This document shows positions 10,885-23,701 of a stretch of DNA of 64,000 nucleotides, one piece after another. Source of the DNA: Anadara kagoshimensis (taxonomy: Eukaryota > Mollusca > Bivalvia > Arcoida > Arcidae). The stretch lies in NCBI GenBank assembly GCA_021292105.1, contig CM037870.1, positions 67,249,260 through 67,313,259 of the forward strand, in the 5' to 3' direction. Position 1 is the first letter of the stretch. Each line of letters starts with the position of its first letter. The position numbers and the translations under genes are program-made. The notes under the pieces were generated by a model that had not been told where the DNA came from, did no database searches, and was given only the letters and a program-made list of their open reading frames with translations.

Positions 10885-12996
10885 GTTAGTAGCTATTTTA
10901 CGTTAAATTTTGCACATTTCTTGTGGTACCTGTGTGATTTTAATAGTTTTTGAAGTGAAGATTTTAAAATTATCAAGGGGGTCATATACGTGAACATAGG
11001 CAATGATAGAACTTATGAAGGAAATCATGTTTTGAATCCACAGGGTAATCAGGAGATCAATACAATGCAGAATGTCGACAACGGATCGATAAAACGTGCT
11101 GCCGCAGCATCAAGAAAATGTGAAATATTTCATGATGTGTTATCGCAGATGGTAGGCTGTGATTGACTATATACAGTGTGTTAAACATTAATATGTTAAT
11201 TTCACACATCATGTTGATCATGAACTGCATTCCTACAAAGACACACGCACAATTATTTTGTGATTGTAGAAATATGCAGTTTTTCTTCGACTGATAGATT
11301 TTATGATTGTAAAAGTAATAATTCAGATATTCAATTCAATATAGGATTTAATTAAAAAGGGATTATAGAAAGTATAACAACAACCTTCGCTAAGAACTGA
11401 AGTAAAGACTGGCTACAGGTTTTTATGGTTAAAAAGCAAATCCAAAACCAGTACTTTTTCATCTCCCATTGTGTTCTAGATCTTATGCTGTTCTGGAAGT
11501 TGATAGTTCGCTTAAACCCTTTTTGGTTTTTTCACAGTCCCAAGAGTTGGATGGTTTTTAGTACTAATAGTTAAAAGGGTAGACGATTGTATGTTTCATC
11601 CCGAAACCGTAAAATTTCATCTAAGGTGGTCTCTATTCTCCTAGAAGTTTGTGATAGCCCTTTTTTGGGTTTTTTTTCTTACAGGAAGTGGTTCCAATAT
11701 TGGATAAATAGTTGTGATTGGTTAAAAGGATAAATGTATTTCGAACCTTGCATTTGTCATCCTGAAGACCTCACGTCTTGTTTCCATGTTCTTCTACTTG
11801 AAGTTCTATGTTTGTAAAAACAGGAAAAAGTCCTAACAGATGGTTGTAGTGTTTTAGTGGTTGTAAGGTTGTGTCATCTCGAAGCCCTATAAGTTTCTCA
11901 TCTTGCACTGTTTCTTCGTGCTCTCCTGGAACTTGGATGCTCGCGGACATCCTTTCTACAACAGGATATGTATGCAGCATAGAATGAATCTGGTACATAA
12001 CATATCGGTTTGAGACTCCAGTTTCAGACGAATATTTATTTATAGTTCTTTTAATCATATATTTGAGTGTTGGCATATAAAAATCTGCTCAGATACAAAT
12101 CTATTTCAGATTACACGTCCTCAATCTTGTAATTAGTACCAATTTTCGCCCATTGTTTGTTTTATAAGAATGCTGTCTCAGTGCGTACCCTTCGGCACCA
12201 CCCTGTTAAAAGTTCATTTGAATTTTCCAGTTCCCCTAATTTTACTATGCTTTTTGTGTTGTGATTTGAACATGGACTTAAGTTTCTGTTTGGTTTCATC
12301 TGTTTTGAATTTTAGTCCCGAAAACAAGCAATGTTTACATCAGTATATGTACATCTGATAAAAACACTACAGTAGCTCAATTTGTAAAGTGCTCGCTGCG
12401 CTTTGTTTTGGGAAGTCGGGGTTTGAGTCGTGTCCTGGTCTGACCAAGATTTGAAAATAATCAGTGACTTCGTTCGCCAAGCACTCAATGTGTAAAAATT
12501 AAAGTAACGGGTTCTTTGGGAGAGACGTCGACCTTGCAAAACACTGACGGACCTTGTCGGTAGGCGTGACGCGTTAAAAACTCTTGCCTGCAGTGCAGAG
12601 CAAAGTTTTATCACTCCGGTCTCCTCCATTATATTATCTAAGAACTGACAACCTGGATATCAGATATGAAAATCGCTTTATAACAACCGCTGTAGCGGAG
12701 GTGTTTTACTTCAAGTTTTACTCAATATATATATAGTTCAGATGTAACATTTGGCGGCTTATTGCAATTGATATAAATCACTTTGTATATGACCTATTAA
12801 AATAGACTTGATTACAGGATAATGTATCAATAAGACAAAGATAAGGAGCCCGCGAGGCGCCATGTGTCAAAAATGTTATTTTGTACCAATTTTGAAAATT
12901 TATACGGAATCGCTCTTACGAATAAACCAATAAATTACTAGTATTTCGAAATTATTAAATAACAATAACAAAAACTTTATTTGAAAATTCGAAATG

Positions 12997-13068
<72 letters not shown>

Positions 13069-16000
13069 CGTCGTATCTCAAAAAGTAATACTACTTGCAT
13101 GTATACGAAATAAGTATTTTACACATGTCACCTTACGGTCTCCGTACAAAACGCTGCTTTGAAGAAGAATGAGATCGATTCCTTGAAATCCGTAAAGTAA
13201 AAGTGATGTCTTTACTTTAGAAAAGAAACCGATAAAATTGAGAGATAATAGTTTATATTTTACGTTAAAGAAGCAGTTATTAGCTTACCCTTTTGGCTTT
13301 TCGTATTGTTTTCTTATGCTTGCATACTAACTTGTACTACCCTTTGATGGATTGACATTTTGTGGTTTAAAAGTCATTTATAGCAAAATATTTACTGGGA
13401 TTTTGTTTTGTGAAAATAAATCCGATTGCGAGGACTTGAGTAAGTACAAGAAATCGTTGAGATTAAATTTCGTTGTATATAAAAAACCACACGAAAAGTC
13501 CGACCCTATAGCAACTCCGACGACCATTTGTGATTTAACAGTATAAATTGTATTAAGATTGTTTGGTATGTGGTTATATCAGAATGGTACATGCAAATCT
13601 TTCTTTTTCTTTCAGCCTTTAATGCTGGTATATGGGAGTGCCAGGACCATTCACGGTCGAATTCATCGATGTGTCCAGAAACCAAACCACGTATGGCATT
13701 ATTAATCAACTGTTATTCTAACACATTTACTAATTACATTTTAAATAAAATTGATGTAATAAATAGTACATATCATCCTTTGTTTATATCTATGAAATAA
13801 AATTGATGTAATATAGGTTCTATTTCCAATAAACTTGCATGAGTTTGCAAATCTATATCATATATACATGTAATACACGTACACAGTACAGGGCTGTCAA
13901 TAGTTTAACACTGAATTAACGACAGAGAGTAAAAACTCGACTGCCGAGTGATCGAGATATTGACAGCTAATGATCACTTGTTAATTTAGTGTTAAATTTT
14001 TGACATGTTTGTACTGTAGCCTATATTCTGTATATTGCTGTGTCATGTTTTTGTTCATTATATATTCAAAGTAACTTTGTATGTTATAGCGTCATATTTT
14101 GATCAATATGGATTTCCTTGAATGGACAACATGTTATATGTATTTTTATCAAATATTTTCATAAAATATTTAGCTTTTGAATACATGATGCTGATTCTAT
14201 CTACAAATTATTATTGCACCCCATGTTTGCAACACTATACCGCACCTCAATTTTAATCCCTTTCTCCAAATTTCTCAATTATGAGTATTTAAAACGTGAT
14301 ATCATATATGGATAAATCCAAATATATGATAAAAATAATTAAACATGGTAAAATCGATATCGCGTGCACATCAGTTCTAGATAAATATCAAACCTTTGGC
14401 TAAAGCTCTCGGCGTCTGATATTGGAATCTGGTACCTATGTTGCATGTGATACAGATTTTACCATGCATTATTCTCTATATATTTATATATAAACAAAAA
14501 ATCTACCATCAATAATAATGTAAAATACATTGATATACCTAAACATCAACATAATTACCTTGGTAACAATAAACATTTCAGATATACAGTACATGCATGT
14601 CGGAAGTTTAATACTAAGTTTACGAATTATTCTACATCACCTCGGCCACTCTGGCTACACCTCGACAGCTGGTATCTGTATGTACTAAGTTTACGAATTA
14701 TTCTACATCACCTCGGCCACTCTTTGGCTACACCTCGACAGCTGGTATCTGTATGTACTAAGTTTACGAATTATTCTACATCACCTTGGCCACTCTTTGG
14801 CTACACCTCGACAGCTGGTATCTGTATGTACTAAGTTTACGAATTATTCTACATCACCTTGGCCACTCTTTGGCTACACCTCGACAGCTGGTATCTGTAT
14901 GTATACGTACATGTATCTTTTTTGCAGACTTCAACCACTAGCTATAAATATCTCAGTCACTCGACAGACAAGCTTCGGCTACTTTTGTAAGCTTAATGTT
15001 AAACTTTCGGCATGTCTATACTGTATATTAAGAATTACCAGAGTTGCCGAACTATATAACGTTACAATGTAAGATTATCTTACACTAGAAACAAGTGTTT
15101 TGACATAAAATCGAATTTGTGTTTGTATAATTGTAATGTGTATGGCATTTATAGAACTCCGAACATGGGTTTACTTACGGGAATTACAGAAATCAGATAT
15201 AAAATTACGTGTCACATAAAATGGAGTTGTTGAGTATTTGTCATTTGAATGCGTCCTATTTATTTTTGTACGTGCTATGTAAATATGGGACTTTTTTTTA
15301 AATCTTGAAATATCGAGTCATGAAATCAACATGGCCGTTTTAACGGAAATTTAATAAAATCAGATATACAATTACATTAAGTGTATTTGAGAGTAGGATG
15401 ATTGCGTTTGCTGGGTATTTACAGGATTATTTATTTGTTACATTTTGAAACGCCTTATTGTTAAGTTTTAACTTTTGAACCACTTTTAAATGTATTAAAT
15501 GATTATTCAAAACTAAATGGTTTATGACTCTATGGTTATACCGAGTCATGAAATCAACATGGTTTTTTTAACAGGGATTACTAAAAATCACGTATATCAT
15601 CACATGTATACCACATAAAACATATTCAGTATTTTGTTATTTAGGGTACTTCTTTACTTTCTGTGATGAATTTACATAATGGCGTCATGAAATGACAATG
15701 CCTTTTTATTGATGAACTCAGATAAAAGCGTCATGAAATATACATGGCTTATTTTAAAGGAATTACTGAAATTATTCATACAATTACATTATAAGGAAGT
15801 CGTTGATTATTTATTGTTTAATTGCTTTCATACTTGCTGTTCAAATATATGATCATTAATTTTCAAAACGCCCGATTTGGAATATCGAGTCATAAAATCA
15901 ATATGACTTTTCTTGCGGGAATTGCTACAACCAGATATACATTACATAAACGGAATTGTTGAGTATTTTGTTTGCGTTATTTGGCCGTTTAAGTATTTCA

Positions 16001-17928
16001 TACTTAAGCTTGCTGTATAAATATGATCATTTATTTGTCACAATATCAATTTTGAATATCGAGTCATAAAATTGACGTGCCTTTTTAACGGGAACTAGTC
16101 AAATCAGATCATGAAAGAATTACATTAAATGGCGTCTTTGAGTATTTGTTATGTAGCGAGAGCTTTCTATATGTATATGGTGTATAAATATGCGATCATT
16201 ATTTTGTTCCATTTTAAAAACTTCCGATTTCAAATATCGAGTCATGAAATCAACATTGTCCTCTGTAAGTGGATTTGCTTATATCAGAACTATATTGAGT
16301 ATATTTGTCATTTAAATGCTTCCTATTTGCTAAGCAAATATATGATCATATCTTTGTTACATTTAAAGAAGTTTGATTTAAGATACCAAGTCATGAAATC
16401 GATTATAATCTATGGATTGGCATACAGGTAGTTATAAAATGTTTTAATGAGTAGATGAATCGTTTTTCATGATTTTATGCCTCAGGTGTTTACACTCCCG
16501 GAACTCCCGGAGCTCCCGGTCTCACTTCCATGATGGGATTTCATATGTTTTACTGAATTGGACAGTTTTTCAAGTTCTTACTTAGTTTGCTTTTTGGATT
16601 GCGGTGTGGGAATGTAGCGGTATATTTGAATTTGTAAGACTATTCTAGGCGAGTTTCCCAAGCGTACTATTTTAAACCCTACAACGTTTACGCGAAAAAG
16701 TATTTCCTGTGGATAAACAAATTAATGATTTGATGTTTTTCCGAAAAAAACGACGCTTCTTCGGGAATTTGCAACGTTTTCCTTTACAAAAGCGTTTCTT
16801 ACCTACGGTTACGGATACTGGTTACTTTAACGAACTCCACTCAATTTCCTATAGATAATGACTATTTCCCCCAAAACGATGTGAGGACAAAAATTTGTAT
16901 TCCACGTCGCGATCATACAACTGTTATTAGACCTATATGAGACTTCACAACGATTTTCCACATCGGGTTCGTTGGGGAATACTTTTGAAATGGCATCAGG
17001 TTTCAATACAATTTGTTTTATTTTTGTCTCGTTAATGGTTAAATTATGTTTTATTTAATTTTTCAGACTGGCAGAATGCTGTTATAGGTCTTATGATTTT
17101 CTCTGCTTCCTTTGGGTTTATAGCTGCCGTGTTAGCGATATGCGGTGTTTGTACGCCCCATTACCAAAGAAAATATATTATTTCATTCTGCCGGCGAGAT
17201 CTTTCTTGTTTGTGGTAAGTTTTTATTTGTTATAGAACGCTTATCTTGATGGTCAGAGACCCGTAATCTTACCTGATTATGAGTGGTGTGTGTTCCAGCT
17301 TATATCGTTATATTGAGGAAGTCAGTTGGATGGCAGATGAAACAAAAATACAAGGGAAGACGTTTGACCTTCGGTAATGGAACAAAAAAACTTTCTCACA
17401 CTGGGGTCTGCGTGATTAGTACTCAAATACAGTGTATAGGTACCAGGATGCTACATTTACCTGAATATTGCCTTCGGGTAACATTATGTCGTTATGAACG
17501 GTGCCATGTCATCTAATTTTGTGTTTAGTTTGCATTCTGTATCTTCTATGGATCGGTTTTTTGGTTTTATCATTTCATGCTAGGGTTATCTAGTTATTAC
17601 TGTTTTTTGTTTTCTTATTTCAGCAATAAGCGCTGGTGCTGCCTTAATCATATACCCAATTTATATTGAAACGGACAATAAGATTGGATCCCACACGTAC
17701 GGTTCAGGTTATGGTCTTGGATGGGGTGGTGCCTTCTTCTTTTTAACAGCGGCTCTTTGTATGAGTCTCGACGAATTAGTCCGTGAATCATCAAAAGCAA
17801 AATGCTGTAAACTTTGTTTTAAACCTAGGGTGATGAACGCAGTGAATCTCAACCGGTATGATATTGAGCCATACGAAATGGATCAAAACGGTTTCAAGTC
17901 AAAAGAAACAGGAGCTAGCCAAATCTAA
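10692..17928 (+). CDS. Claudin-like four-transmembrane protein (PMP22/claudin superfamily), gene span of 4 exons
   Basis: The spliced frame is 237 codons. An in-frame TAA directly precedes the ATG. Order: a charged N-terminal tail of about 35 residues; TM1 at about 37-55; a first extracellular loop carrying W60, G69-I70-W71, C73 and C84; TM2 at about 94-118; a short basic loop; TM3 ending in ALIIYPIYI; a second loop; TM4 with GWGGAFFFLTAA; then a Cys-rich and polar C-terminal tail ending SQI. A W-G(L/I)W-C-C pattern in loop 1 is the claudin/PMP22 signature, so a plasma-membrane junctional or channel-associated role is inferred from the family. The N-tail is longer and the W71-C73 spacing tighter than in classical claudins, so a TMEM47-, LHFPL- or calcium-channel-gamma-like member is equally possible. 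Introns are 2.7, 3.4 and 0.4 kb, all consistent with phase 1. Confidence 0.8.
11440..11950. repeat. Degenerate repeat of about 150-170 bp inside intron 1
   Basis: Words such as tcat(c)ccgaa-cc, gttct(c)ct-gaa-tt and gtggttgtaagg recur about three times with strong divergence. The boundaries are uncertain. Confidence 0.4.
12172..12300 (+). mobile_element. Dispersed repeat copy (Penelope-like 3' fragment), degenerate
   Basis: Shares gtgc-tacccttc-gg, agttca, ccagttcc, actatgctttt and tgtgatttgaacatgga in order with the full copies near 27.7 and 30.9 kb. Lies in intron 1 of the claudin-like gene. Confidence 0.6.
12370..12625 (+). mobile_element. tRNA-derived SINE, copy 1
   Basis: A-box-like tagctcaatttgtaaagtg, then B-box-like gggtttgagtcg, then a body with ctgaccaagatttgaaa, ttcgccaagcac and aaagtaacgggttcttt. 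The same body words occur in the other SINE copies of the window. Confidence 0.7.
12998..13064. repeat. (TA)n microsatellite in intron 1
   Basis: About 66 bp of alternating TA. Confidence 0.95.
13616..13690 (+). CDS. Claudin-like gene, exon 2 (75 bp)
   Basis: Pyrimidine-rich acceptor (ctttttctttcag) and a GTATGG donor; phase 1 to phase 1. It supplies the FNAGIWEC segment and the second loop cysteine. This is the part that carries the claudin signature. Confidence 0.75.
13883..14017. mobile_element. MITE family M1, copy A (about 135 bp)
   Basis: The left terminus (cagtaca-ggctgtcaa then gtttaacactgaattaac) is the near reverse complement of the right terminus (gttaatttagtgttaaa then gacatg, gtactg). 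Copies B and C share the same termini. Non-coding; lies in intron 2 of the claudin-like gene. Confidence 0.72.
14585..15025. mobile_element. MITE family M1, copy B, with internally amplified core
   Basis: Termini tacagtacatgcatgtcgg / ccgaaagtttaa match copies A and C in inverted order. TA lies at both flanks. The interior is dominated by a fourfold 73-bp tandem repeat, which explains the larger size (441 bp against about 135-196 bp). Confidence 0.72.
14613..14902. repeat. 73-bp tandem repeat, 4 copies (first copy 71 bp)
   Basis: actaagtttacg recurs at 14613, 14684, 14757 and 14830. Each unit also contains ctacacctcgacagctgg. The unit starts inside the left terminal inverted repeat of MITE copy B. 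Confidence 0.92.
15180..16440. repeat. Degenerate tandem repeat of about 175 bp, about 7 copies, in intron 2
   Basis: The word atatcgagtcatgaaatcaa (variants) recurs near 15309, 15539, 15686-15731, 15881, 16057, 16235 and 16385. It alternates with cggga-tta---aaatcagatata-aattacat and gagtatttgt. Open frames here are incidental. Confidence 0.75.
16487..16625 (+). mobile_element. Dispersed repeat copy (Penelope-like 3' fragment)
   Basis: Shares actcccggagctcccggtct, cacttcc and tttgctttttggattg with the other copies. Lies in intron 2 of the claudin-like gene. Confidence 0.6.
17067..17214 (+). CDS. Claudin-like gene, exon 3
   Basis: Acceptor tttttcag; encodes TM2 (AVIGLMIFSASFGF onward). The best donor, TG|GTAAGT at 17215, leaves phase 2. 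An upstream GTTTGT donor at 17208 would leave phase 1. See exon 4 for how each choice keeps the frame. Confidence 0.72.
17624..17928 (+). CDS. Claudin-like gene, exon 4 (terminal)
   Basis: The CAG acceptor at 17621-17623 needs phase 1 to read the conserved frame; an AAG acceptor at 17628-17630 needs phase 2. Donor 17208 with acceptor 17624, or donor 17215 with acceptor 17631, both give 237 codons and differ by only two or three residues in TM3. Encodes TM3, TM4 and the C-terminal tail; stop TAA at 17926-17928. Confidence 0.75.
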
Positions 17929-19925
17929 ACGGAAGATGCTGGGCCTGTCCTCACCGTCTACAGGATATGACGTCACGGATCCACTCACCAGACACAAGGA
18001 TACATTACGGATTTCGTTGTCAGGCACCTTCTTGTTACTTTTGAATTTCCTTTTTTATTTTTTGAGAAAGGACATCATGTGTTATTGCAATATTCAATCA
18101 AAGGTATTATTATGCCATACATTTTTGTATAGCTTTTGTATAAGAGGTAATTTTATTACGAATTTTTACCTCTGCAGTATCAACTACCATTTCTTGACCA
18201 AGGTTTCACACTTTTTTCATTTGAATGTAGGATCATGGTATTTTGAGCCTCAGTATTTTGGCTCGAATTACATTATTTTTTCACTTCTACAGGAAAATGC
18301 TATCTTAGGCATCACATTATTGGCTCAAATAACCACACTATATTTCACTTCGCCAGAAAATCGGTATCTTCAGCTTCAACGTGTTTGTTCAAAATAACGA
18401 AACTATTTCAATTTTAAATTATAATCTAGCAGACTTTCTTATTCTGCCCCGATCCACATTTAAAATTCACAGTTTTTAGTCTACAAAGGTAATTTGTTTT
18501 TTTTTTTTTGTATTATTGGTTCTTTTGTGAATTAATGCAAACTATGTGGTCAGTTTATTTTCATCATATAGCTAGCTATCACACAAATATGTAAGCCTAA
18601 TTCTTTAAGGGTCGTAAGTATATCATACCAATTTAAAAAACAAACTTCAAATCTTCAATTTTGAACTTGATTTATTTGTAAAAAAAAAATTCACAATGTA
18701 AAATTAAATATATCGTATAGCCTTGTCGTAAGCTCAACATTGAGCTAACTGAAAAGAGCCGCAATATGAATGGATAGCTACTGGTTGAAAATTTGTGAAA
18801 AGTTAGATAATACAAAATGAGGGACCGAGATGCGGTTCCGATTTTGCATTTATCCATTAACCTATTGTTAAACATTTAACTGATCTGGAATCAATCTATA
18901 AATTAAATGAGACCGTTCATAAGTTGCTGACACATGCTGATGATTTTTAATGCTCTATTTCATAGAGAAACTAGGGTATTAGATACTTTAACACGTCTTG
19001 AAGTTTCATAAAGTACCTTGAGTATGATACTTCTGGAAACCACCGAATTTTAGAACAACTTTCCGGGTCGAGCAGGACTCCGACCTGCTGGTATTGTAGA
19101 TATTTCTATATTGATTTTATTGTATTTCTTGTTTAGTAGTTTAATTTTGTTGAATTACTAGTATGTATATATTTTTATCTTTTAAAGAAATTTGGCACAG
19201 CTTTATTATGGTACACAAATATGGTGACAAGGTTCGCAAGTCATATATAAAACGATATTGAAGACTAGATCTGCTTTGAAGGGTAACACAAAACATTATA
19301 GGTTTTTGGCAGGTAACACAGCCAGATACCTGGCAAATGTAACTTATAAATATACATGTAACTTTCACTAGTAAATCATATGTTTTTGAAAGGGCTCATT
19401 GGTCCGTCTAACCTGCCAACACCTGTATAACATTATATTTGTTTTTCTTAATATTTCTAGATAATTCAGATCAGTTAATTTTTCGTTGTTTGGTTATAGA
19501 TTATTATCGCCGTGTATTGAAGATAATGCTTGGTAAACTAAGACACGAATAAGCTTTAATTTTAACATAATTAAATTAATGTCCCGGTTTATGGAAATAA
19601 TTGTATTGTTTCGATCTAATTATCTTTTCACTTATATTGCTTAATATATATGATGATGAATATCAATGTTCGATTTTCCAACTACACATGTCCGTTGTAA
19701 TGTAATTCGTTTTCTATTTCCCCTTATGCGATGGAAAAGCTTTAACATTGAAAACTTGATAAGTATTGATAAAACGAGTTGCTGTTGAGTCATTAATATT
19801 TGTGGAGTTTTCATTTTTAAGTTACAAAAATAAATAAAGATGAAAATATAATCGAAAACAATTAAAATAACAGGGGTCAAAAATAAAACATTCTAAGCTC
19901 AGGGTTTTCATTTCTAACCTCAGGA
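17929..19925. other. 3' flank of the claudin-like gene, nothing else recognised
   Basis: AT-rich. The open frame 17858-18397 is an alternative frame over exon 4 plus 3' flank. No AATAAA close to the stop codon was found on the plus strand. Confidence 0.45.
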
Positions 19926-19932
19926 TAAAATT

Positions 19933-20044
19933 TTGACAAAATACATCAAGTTAATCAGTTGACAAAATACATCAAGTTAATCAGTTGACAAAATACATCA
20001 AGTTAATCAGTTGACAAAATACATCAAGTTAATCAGTTGACAAG
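19933..20044. repeat. 26-bp tandem repeat, about 4 copies
   Basis: gacaaaatacatcaagttaa followed by tcagtt repeats exactly from about 19935 to 20040. Confidence 0.95.
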
Positions 20045-21280
20045 TCATAAAACGATTTCCAGAGTCTTTCCCTTTTACACAACATTTAAAGGTCCTTATT
20101 TATAAATCAGTAGCTCGAAAAGCGTTCTCTACTTACATTATTCGGAATTCATCCTTAAGTAACATTACATAATGTTTCTTCCTCGTATGACCATCTGTAG
20201 CTGCCATCACGTCAAGAAATTTTGTTTTAAATTCTATTTAAGCGAATGTTGATTTTTATTTATGAAATGATTACGCTGATTGGTCGTTTTTAAAATACAT
20301 CCAATGAAAATTAAAGTTTCGAAAAATGGGAAATCTTCTACACCCAATTTTAGTTCCACGTAAATCCTGTTGGAAAGTTATATTAACCTCGTGCGACGTC
20401 ATGCGCGGTGAATATACTGTTTCTGATTTAGATTTCAAATAATATGCAGTTCTATCATAGCGAAGTAAAAACAACCTCATCCAATCAGACAGAAGAAAAA
20501 TTATAGTCATAATAATTCGAAATATAAAGAATTATGAAAAGTAATATGTATATGGTGATACTATGTATTGTCAAAATGTAAAAAATCTTCAAACTACGAA
20601 GCATTGTATTTTTTAATTTTTACATTTCGATATTTATGCTAATTGAACATGCATGCCTCTAGCTTAATTTAACATCTTATGTATATAGTATTTTATTATA
20701 TAAAGCTATTTTCACTCAGTCGTGGATTATATCTGGTTACATATTTCATAGATAACAAATAACATAAGTATCATCACGTATAACGGACTGTATTATCCAT
20801 ATTTTAAATCACATAATGAGCACCTGTTTTCCTCATACTCATATATACAAGAGCCTTAACTATTTACACAATGTTAATTACAAGTAAGTCAATGCTATGT
20901 AAACATGATTACTTTTCCATTTTCAATATTTTGCAAATTAATATTTTTCATTCTAATAATTACTCAATAGTATTGTATAATCATATTAAATTTTATACAT
21001 TTTTACACAATAAACTTTTGCCACACGTTAAACTTAAAACAAAATATTCTTGTCTTTTTGTTATATGATTGGCATCCATGCTTCATTGTCTCCCTTTATT
21101 TACATTGTCCTATACAACCATAGATGTTATCGTCTTTTTTGTCTTGCATGCAGTTTATTGTACGGTTTTAAGGAGGTCTATACTGTTTATCTCGTGATGC
21201 ATTCGGTGTTTAGTTACTAGCTATAAGATGTACTTAGATTATTGATTGGGTACGACTAGATTGATATCCTCCATTATACT
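20045..21280. other. Intergenic stretch, nothing firm
   Basis: Contains a short CpG-bearing patch with a gacgtcatgcgcg word near 20395-20408, but no open frame or RNA motif I can support. Confidence 0.4.
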
Positions 21281-21660
21281 GAATGTGGTGAGCTATTATG
21301 CACATTCTAACCGTGGTCGGTTCTATAAACAAGATATGGTAAGGTATTTGATTTCCGTTACATGTGATTCTGCAACATAATATAGGAGATAGTAAGCCTT
21401 AAACTGAGGTTTTGCACCATCAAACCAGAGATGATAAGCTATTTGTGTAACATAACCCATAGTTCTGCTCCATCAAAACATATGAAATCAGCTATCTGGC
21501 TTTGATTCTAGCTGTAGTTTTTGTTTCTTCAAACCGCAGATGTTAAGCTATATGGTTGTACATTCTAGCTCTTGTTTTGTTCCTTCAAACCATATATGAT
21601 AAGCATTATGGTTTGGTATGCATTGTAGTTGCTCTGGTTTTGTTCCAACAAACATATATT
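21280..21660. repeat. Degenerate tandem repeat of about 60 bp, about 6 copies
   Basis: Variants of gataagctat, attctagctgtagttttgtt and ccttcaaaccatagatg recur about every 55-65 bp. Strongly diverged. Confidence 0.6.
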
Positions 21661-22032
21661 AGAACCTTTGTATCTAATTATCTGAATTGGCACAAAATCA
21701 TTACATCCTTGAATCCATATACGCCGACAAAAGCTGCTACATGAACTCCAAAATCATGTGTTTATCAAAATTTTATGACCAAAAACCTAGAACAGCTGCT
21801 CGGCAAAAAGAAAGAGTTTATTGCAGTAATGGTATTTTACGTCGCATTCAAGGTTCTGTTGCATATATTGCATGTATGTCGTCAGTTCTAGTGAATGCCA
21901 CCAGGGTATCTAGAGAAACGCATTAACCTTCGGCAAGCAAATTACCCACATTAGGATCTGTCCTAGTGGGGTTCAAACCTTTGGTCTGTGATCTGTGAAC
22001 CTCTTTAGACATTAAAACAAGTTAAGGTTTCA

Positions 22033-22038
22033 TTTATT
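22033..22038 (-). promoter_or_regulatory. Candidate polyadenylation signal AATAAA for the proximal acyltransferase gene
   Basis: Minus-strand AATAAA about 90 nt downstream of the stop codon at 22129. Confidence 0.5.
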
Positions 22039-22128
22039 TTTGCAATCAGTAACGAATTCAATACAGATTATGCAACATTAAATAAATACTATTTTACTCA
22101 AATGGGTAAGATGGGTGTTTAGTGAACA

Positions 22129-22552
22129 TTATGAATGGCCAGGTGACTGTAACGCATATTCTTTCCATGTTGCAATCATCCCATCTACTTTTCGAAACCC
22201 AATCTTCTCATGAAGATTCAAGGAAGCGTCATTGTCTGTTTCTATAGTAACAAAAGCGCAGCCATCCCTTTTTATTATCTTCTTTGACAATGCGTATTGT
22301 GTATATTGAGCAAGTCCTCTGCCGCGATATTCTGGCTGGACATACAGGATACCATTAGTGCCTTGTATATGTTCTATGGCCCAAGCTACTGGCGTTCCGT
22401 CTTTTGTATATAAGCACACACTTGGTTGATCCATTTTAATTAACAACTTGACATATTCATCACCACCGCCTTCACCGAACTTCCATGTGTTTGATACAGT
22501 ATCTACAATATCCAGCCCGACACAATCTTCTGTCATATCTACAGGTTTGGGA
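22129..22552 (-). CDS. Proximal acyltransferase, exon 5 (GNAT / FR47-like domain)
   Basis: 424 nt from a tattttcag acceptor to the stop at 22129. Contains PVAWAIEHIQGTNGILYVQ, the acyl-CoA-binding RGRGLA and ASLNLHEKIGFRKV, the standard GNAT motif order. The methionine-led frame starting at 22590 would be intronic; the real upstream boundary is the acceptor at 22552. Confidence 0.88.
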
Positions 22553-22689
22553 CTGAAAATACAAAATAAAAAATGAAAAAATAATCTCACCTTTAAAACT
22601 AGTCATCATGGTGCGAAATTCTTTGTCAAATTTATTCGAATGAATCTTACACGTTAGTTGAATAAGTCTGAGCCTCATATCAAATCTTT

Positions 22690-22970
22690 AAACACCAGCT
22701 GGTACCTGACCAAGACTAGAAAAGGGAAATGACTGTTTCTTTCGCCAAGCATTTGACATGTAAAAATGAAAGTCACAAGGCCTTTCGGAAGAGACCTTTA
22801 AACCCGATGTCACGTGTTACGGCATGTATGAGAAGGTAAAGCACCCTAGATGCACATTGCCCTGAACACAGCACTGCAAAGGCACAGATTTCTGTCACTT
22901 CACTTATAACCTGTGACGTTTCGAAATATTCTTGATTGGCAAATGGGAGATACAACACCAATCAAGCAAT
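22690..22970 (+). mobile_element. SINE, copy 2 (5'-truncated, headless)
   Basis: Body words ctgaccaagactagaaa, tttcgccaagcat, aaatgaaagtcac and cctttcgg, and a tail attcttgattggcaaat like that at 57.4 kb. No tRNA-like head. In intron 4 of the proximal acyltransferase gene. Confidence 0.68.
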
Positions 22971-23701
22971 AAATCAATAAAATGTATTTATAATGACTTT
23001 GTACCCGGATTTGAAAATGTTCGGTTTCTAATCAAGTCGATTGTTTTTGTTTCCGGAAATTCCACATGCATGCTGTTAATTTCTCGAAAAGGTTTGATCA
23101 TGGTGCTTATATGTTTAGCAGCATAATGCCCAATTGAAGACTATCAAGAATATGTTCCAACGACATTCTGTTGAGACAGACCTTACAAGAAATTAACACT
23201 ATAACGAGTTAAAGATTTGATTTCTGAACAGAAATGTTTAGAGAATAATTTCAATCGAATTCATGTAATCATGTTTTTATATTGACCAACATTACACAAA
23301 TGACAGTGAAAGATTCATTCTCTCACTTTGTAAAAAAAACAATGCCAGAAAAGATATTTTCAGATTTTCTTTACATTGGAAGGAAGACTACTCTACGCAA
23401 ACTGCAAATCTGACCAAGCCACCCCGTCAATTTGACATAGACATCCAGTAAGGAGGCAAACATTTGTATACAAGGAACGTGTTAAATTAAGTAAAACTTT
23501 CTGATTATTTTAAAAAAGGTCAGAAGCGCCACTTCTCTGCACGACGCTCTATGCTAGTTCCTGTAGGAAATAGAAAGGGGTTTCCCAATTTTCCAAATAC
23601 CGGAGGATCACAACAACTACAATATGAGGTCAAGAAATGTACTACAGACAGAAAACACAAAAGTAAATAAATCCTTATCGTATACTTACGAAGACATTAT
23701 T

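Noticed and set aside
13352-13546. Possible extra coding exon in intron 1 of the claudin-like gene
   Set aside because: Exons 1 and 2 join in phase without it, and its translation has no membrane or claudin features.
17858-18397. 179-codon open frame overlapping the end of the claudin-like gene
   Set aside because: Alternative frame over exon 4 and 3' flank; the claudin frame carries the TM4 and family features.
20271-20510. 79-codon minus-strand frame
   Set aside because: No recognisable family and no splice context; a chance frame over a slightly CpG-richer patch.
21930-22010. Possible tRNA B box (ggggttcaaacct)
   Set aside because: No A box or cloverleaf could be built around it.
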